From: Akkermansia muciniphila
GTDB lineage: Bacteria; Verrucomicrobiota; Verrucomicrobiia; Verrucomicrobiales; Akkermansiaceae
Length of the DNA: 64,000 nt
Direction of reading: 5' to 3'
Assembly: GCA_947624785.1 (NCBI GenBank)
Contig: CANQLV010000004.1
Span: forward strand, 124,001-188,000
A program made the translations under genes and the position numbers. The stretch's first letter is position 1. Each line of letters opens with the position of its first letter. Shown piece by piece: positions 61,101-64,000 of this stretch. The notes under the pieces were generated by a model, which saw only the letters and a list, made by a program, of their open reading frames with translations, was not told where the DNA came from and did no database searches.

Positions 61101-61535
61101 TTAGTCGCGCTGCTGGCGGGAGTACTTGTAGTAGCTCTGGAAGCTGAGTTCCGCAGGGAATTCGCTCAGGCCGCCGTTGGGATTGTATTCCTTAAGGCCG
61201 CTCATGCCGCAACGTCCCTGGTAGGGGGGCTTGTACGTGCACTTGTAGGTGGGGGCCCAGAACGTGACAAGCTCATAGATGCCGTAGCCCATGCGTTCAA
61301 ACATGGTGGTGGTGCCATCAACAATGCCTACGGAAAAACCGGCATAGTCACCTTCGCGGCTCGTCCAGTTGATGATTCCCAGAGGAATTTCCTCAACGGA
61401 ATAAATGATGTTGGCGATGGCGCGGCCCAGCTTGCGGGTGGGGGTGTATTCGGAAGCGGGGGGAGCCTGAATGTCCGCGCTGGCGACACCGATGGCGCCG
61501 GCGGCAAAAAGAGCTGAGATGATGGCACGTTTCAT
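61101..61535 (-). CDS. Exosortase-system-associated (TIGR04073-like) exported protein
   Basis: A 144-residue protein with a signal peptide (AIISALFAAGAIGVASA), then TRKLGRAIANIIYSVEEIPLGIINWTSREG and GFSVGIVDGTTTMFERMGYGIYELVTFWAP, which match the Verrucomicrobia/Planctomycete family TIGR04073 that accompanies exosortase/PEP-CTERM systems. Its exact job is not known. It supports a working exosortase route for the PEP-CTERM protein at 54.5 kb. Confidence 0.8.
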   Translation of the reverse strand: MKRAIISALFAAGAIGVASADIQAPPASEYTPTRKLGRAIANIIYSVEEIPLGIINWTSREGDYAGFSVGIVDGTTTMFERMGYGIYELVTFWAPTYKCTYKPPYQGRCGMSGLKEYNPNGGLSEFPAELSFQSYYKYSRQQRD

Positions 61536-61592
61536 ACTGATTGTTTATATAGTATAATTTGTCGAGGGAAAGCAACTCAAAAAAACAAAAAA

Positions 61593-62603
61593 TCAATCTA
61601 ATTCCGGCCGGGGGTCCCGCGTCATGAGCTCCACAAGCGCTTCCATGGGCGGCTTGGATTCATAAAGAACGGAGTAGACGGCGTCAATCAGCGGCGTCCT
61701 CACTCCCAGCTTCCGCGCAATTTCATAGACGGAGAGCGTGTTGGGCACCCCTTCCGCCACCATGCCCAGGGCGTCCAGAATTTCCTGGAGGCTTTTTCCT
61801 TCCGCCAGCCTCCGCCCCACCGTCTGGTTGCGGGAGTGGCGGGAATAGCAGGTGACGATGAGATCGCCCACGCCGGAAAGGCCCATGAAGGTTTCCCTGC
61901 GGCCTCCGCTGGCTACGCCGATGCGCGTCATTTCCGCCAGGCCGCGGGTCAGCAGGGCGGCCTGGGCGTTATCCCCCAGGTTCAGCCCTTCGCACAGTCC
62001 GGCCCCGATGGCAAAGACGTTCTTGATGGTTCCCCCCAGCTGCATGCCGATGATGTCCGTAGCGGAATAAACGCGGAAGGTCTTGGAGGCGAATATCTGC
62101 TGCACCCAGTCCGCATATTCCGGATCCTCAAACCCGATCAGGGAGGCGGACGGGAGGCCCAGGCAGATGTCTTCCGCATGGTTGGGGCCGGAAAGCACGC
62201 CTATGGGGTTGGAGGGCAGATATTCCTGAAGGATTTCCGTCATTCTTTTATGGGAACCCTGTTCAATGCCCTTGGTGCAGGAGACGATGACGGCGTCCGG
62301 CCTCACCGGCAGGCCACGCAGACGCTGCGCTACGGAACGCATGGCTACGGAAGGCACCACCACCACGATGAGCTCCGCGTCCTTCACCTGGTCCAGGTCG
62401 CAAGTGGGGTGGATGTTGGGGGCCAGGGGCGCGGCGGTTTCCGACAGGACCGGGCTGCGCCTCGTTTCAGCAAGCTGCCGGGCCTGCGCTTCTTCCGGCG
62501 TCCACAGGACGACTTCACATTCCCGGGTCGCCAGGACCATGGAGAGGGCCGTACCCCAGGAACCGGCGCCGATGACTGCTATTTTATGTAACCGATTCAT
62601 CAT
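61593..62603 (-). CDS. gpsA: Glycerol-3-phosphate dehydrogenase (NAD(P)+)
   Basis: A 336-residue enzyme with IAVIGAGSWGTALSMVLA (nucleotide site), VSCTKGIEQGSHKRMTEIL, SGPNHAEDICLGLPSASL, the catalytic lysine in LGGTIKNVFAIGAGLCEGLNLGDNAQAALLTRGLAEM, and GDLIVTCYSRHSRNQTVGRRLAEG. It makes sn-glycerol-3-phosphate for phospholipids. It starts one base after the plsY stop, a fitting operon for lipid synthesis. Confidence 0.96.
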   Translation of the reverse strand: MMNRLHKIAVIGAGSWGTALSMVLATRECEVVLWTPEEAQARQLAETRRSPVLSETAAPLAPNIHPTCDLDQVKDAELIVVVVPSVAMRSVAQRLRGLPVRPDAVIVSCTKGIEQGSHKRMTEILQEYLPSNPIGVLSGPNHAEDICLGLPSASLIGFEDPEYADWVQQIFASKTFRVYSATDIIGMQLGGTIKNVFAIGAGLCEGLNLGDNAQAALLTRGLAEMTRIGVASGGRRETFMGLSGVGDLIVTCYSRHSRNQTVGRRLAEGKSLQEILDALGMVAEGVPNTLSVYEIARKLGVRTPLIDAVYSVLYESKPPMEALVELMTRDPRPELD

Positions 62604-62604
62604 C

Positions 62605-63261
62605 TTACTTGGACTTTTTGGAGTAGAAGGAGTGTTCCGTTCCGTTGAGAAGCCTCACGATGTTGGAACGGTGCTTGAGAATGACCAGAGCCCCCACCAC
62701 CGTGAAAAAGGCAATGTAAAGTATTTGGGGAGAAACGCCGCCGCCCTGGCAAAGAGGGTAGAACCACCATCCGGCGGCGATCATCGCCACGGCAGCCACC
62801 AGGCTGGCCAGCGACACGATGCCGGAGATTCCCATGAATGCCAGCCAAGCAGCCAGGGCCACGCAGGCCACCACCGGATTAAGGGCAAATAAGACGCCCG
62901 CGGTCGTCGCCACTCCCTTTCCGCCCCTGAATCCAAGGAAACAAGTATAGGTATGGCCGAGCACCACGGCGAAACAGACGAGGACGACCACGGCGTTGAA
63001 GTCCCAGCCGCCCGCATCCCCCGTCAGGAACGGCAGCCAGTTCAGGGCGCCGAACACGGGCAAGAACCCCTTCAAAAAGTCCAGGATGAAAACGGAGAGG
63101 CCCCATTTCCAGCCCAGCACGCGCCAGGCATTGGTAGCTCCTATGTTGCAGGAACCCTCCCGCCTCAGGTCAAGGCCCCTGATCCTGCCGGCAAGGTAGC
63201 CGAACGGAACCGCTCCAACCAGGTAGGAGGCTGCAATATAGAGAACTATCCAGGCAATCAT
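62605..63261 (-). CDS. plsY: Glycerol-3-phosphate acyltransferase PlsY
   Basis: A 218-residue membrane protein with five or so helices and the PlsY motifs: YLVGAVPFGYLAGRI, LRREGSCNIGATNAWRVLGWKWGL, and HTYTCFLGFRGGKGVATTAGVLFALNP. It transfers an acyl group from acyl-phosphate to glycerol-3-phosphate, the product of its operon neighbour GpsA. Start 63261 is used; an upstream ATG at 63297 adds 12 residues that do not resemble the family. Confidence 0.94.
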   Translation of the reverse strand: MIAWIVLYIAASYLVGAVPFGYLAGRIRGLDLRREGSCNIGATNAWRVLGWKWGLSVFILDFLKGFLPVFGALNWLPFLTGDAGGWDFNAVVVLVCFAVVLGHTYTCFLGFRGGKGVATTAGVLFALNPVVACVALAAWLAFMGISGIVSLASLVAAVAMIAAGWWFYPLCQGGGVSPQILYIAFFTVVGALVILKHRSNIVRLLNGTEHSFYSKKSK

Positions 63262-63526
63262 GTCGTGCGGAGGGTATTCTACCTCCCCGCCCGTCAAATG
63301 ACAATGGGGAAATCGTCTCCGGAATGGTTCTTTCCGGCGGCCTGCTCCAGCGGAACAGCGGAACGTTCAACGGTCTTCCCCGGCGCCGGATTTCCAGAAG
63401 GCTTCCTGCACCGTCCCCGGCCGGAAGAAAGGCCCCTCTAAAGCGACGCAGTAAAAACGGCTCAGGCTCGCCCCGTGTTCCCGGGGAACATGCCCCCGGC
63501 CGTACTTTTCCTTTGCCGGAACAGGC

Positions 63527-64000
63527 TTACTTACCGTCCGTGCAGGGTTTCCGCATCACGGCGGCCCAGACGGAGGCATTATCCTGCTGGGGCTCCAGCA
63601 TGTCCTTTACCTGCTCCATGATGGTTCCCACCAGCTCCCGGCTGGAACAGTCCCTGGCTTGTTGAAGAGCCAGGAAAGAAGGCTCCCTCAGCAGCTCGCA
63701 CCAGACCTGCAAGCCGTCCGAACAGGCCAGCACCGCATCCCCCGGATGCAGAAGCAGGGGCATGGCGCTGATGTCCACCAGTTCCATGGGACCGCCCATA
63801 ACGGCGGAACGGAGAACGCAGCGCTGGCGCAGAGCTCCCTGGAGGGACATTTCCCCCTTCCGGTAAAGGCAATCCGCAATGGGCCTCATGGAGTGGTCTT
63901 CATTCAGGCGGTCCATGCGGAAGCTGTCCGCTCCGCTCCATAGGTAGAGGGGGGAATCCCCCACGCTGATCCACCACAGGGAATGGTCACGGATGAAGAC
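63527..64000 (-). CDS. PP2C-type protein phosphatase, C-terminal part (cut by window edge)
   Basis: The frame is open to the right edge. It reads WISVGDSPLYLWSGADSFRM then RLNEDHSM, PGDAVLACSDGLQ and ends with QDNASVWAAVMR, matching the later motifs of PPM/PP2C phosphatases (G-D-S-x-x-Y, D-x-x-L-L-x-S-D-G, D-N-x-[ST]). The N-terminal metal-binding part is outside the window. It probably reverses Ser/Thr phosphorylation in the cytoplasm. A gap of about 230 bases before plsY shows no gene. Confidence 0.85.
   Translation of the reverse strand, partial: VFIRDHSLWWISVGDSPLYLWSGADSFRMDRLNEDHSMRPIADCLYRKGEMSLQGALRQRCVLRSAVMGGPMELVDISAMPLLLHPGDAVLACSDGLQVWCELLREPSFLALQQARDCSSRELVGTIMEQVKDMLEPQQDNASVWAAVMRKPCTDGK

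Overview
The window looks like part of a chromosome from a host-associated Verrucomicrobium, most likely Akkermansia. This is inferred from several genes: a secreted GH35 beta-galactosidase, a PEP-CTERM protein plus an exosortase-associated (TIGR04073-like) protein, two Ahb/NirJ-type radical SAM enzymes of the siroheme-dependent heme route, GC-rich core genes, and frequent absence of clear Shine-Dalgarno sequences. Species identity cannot be proven from the window alone.

Layout. (1) 1-9.86 kb is the right part of an integrated phage-like element. It ends with a tyrosine integrase beside the 3' end of tRNA-Tyr. It carries a terminase small subunit, a divergent regulatory switch with inverted-repeat operators, a run of tiny overlapping genes, an excisionase-like HTH protein, a primase, an SF3/AAA-like helicase, an ERCC4-family nuclease and a tape-measure-like reading frame that runs off the left edge. 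Two clusters of a TTTGTAAAC(C) repeat bracket the replication block. (2) 10.1-31.8 kb is core chromosome: BFN-domain protein, gamma-carbonic-anhydrase-like protein, a transglutaminase-like membrane protein, GH35, gpmA, a D-lactate-type dehydrogenase, an acyltransferase, an MFS exporter, a split chromate transporter, an SDR, feoA-feoB with a DtxR/MntR-type regulator and its probable operator, an alginate-lyase-family protein and a secreted thermonuclease. (3) 32.0-34.2 kb is an IbrA/IbrB-like PP-loop plus ParB-like operon with two small partners.

(4) 34.2-49.2 kb is a compositionally foreign island lying against the 3' end of tRNA-Asn. It carries one long leftward operon: a LIV-type periplasmic binding protein, a 1794-residue protein with a histidine-kinase-like part and a C-terminal receiver-like domain, four small or medium proteins (three with membrane segments), and then LivH, LivM, LivG and LivF. 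A whole nutrient-type ABC importer is thus interrupted by, and apparently wired to, a giant cytoplasmic signalling protein. This is the best candidate for an undescribed system in the window. The binding-protein gene and the N-terminal quarter-kilo-residue of the giant are visibly more AT-rich than the rest, as if the sensing end had been swapped onto a conserved backbone.

(5) 49.3-64 kb is core chromosome again: leuB, an FAD oxidoreductase, a rhomboid protease, a ComM/YifB ATPase, a PEP-CTERM protein, metY, the radical SAM pair, a secreted helical protein, a PD-(D/E)XK-like protein behind a palindromic operator, the TIGR04073-like protein, plsY-gpsA for phospholipid synthesis, and the C-terminal part of a PP2C-type phosphatase cut by the right edge.
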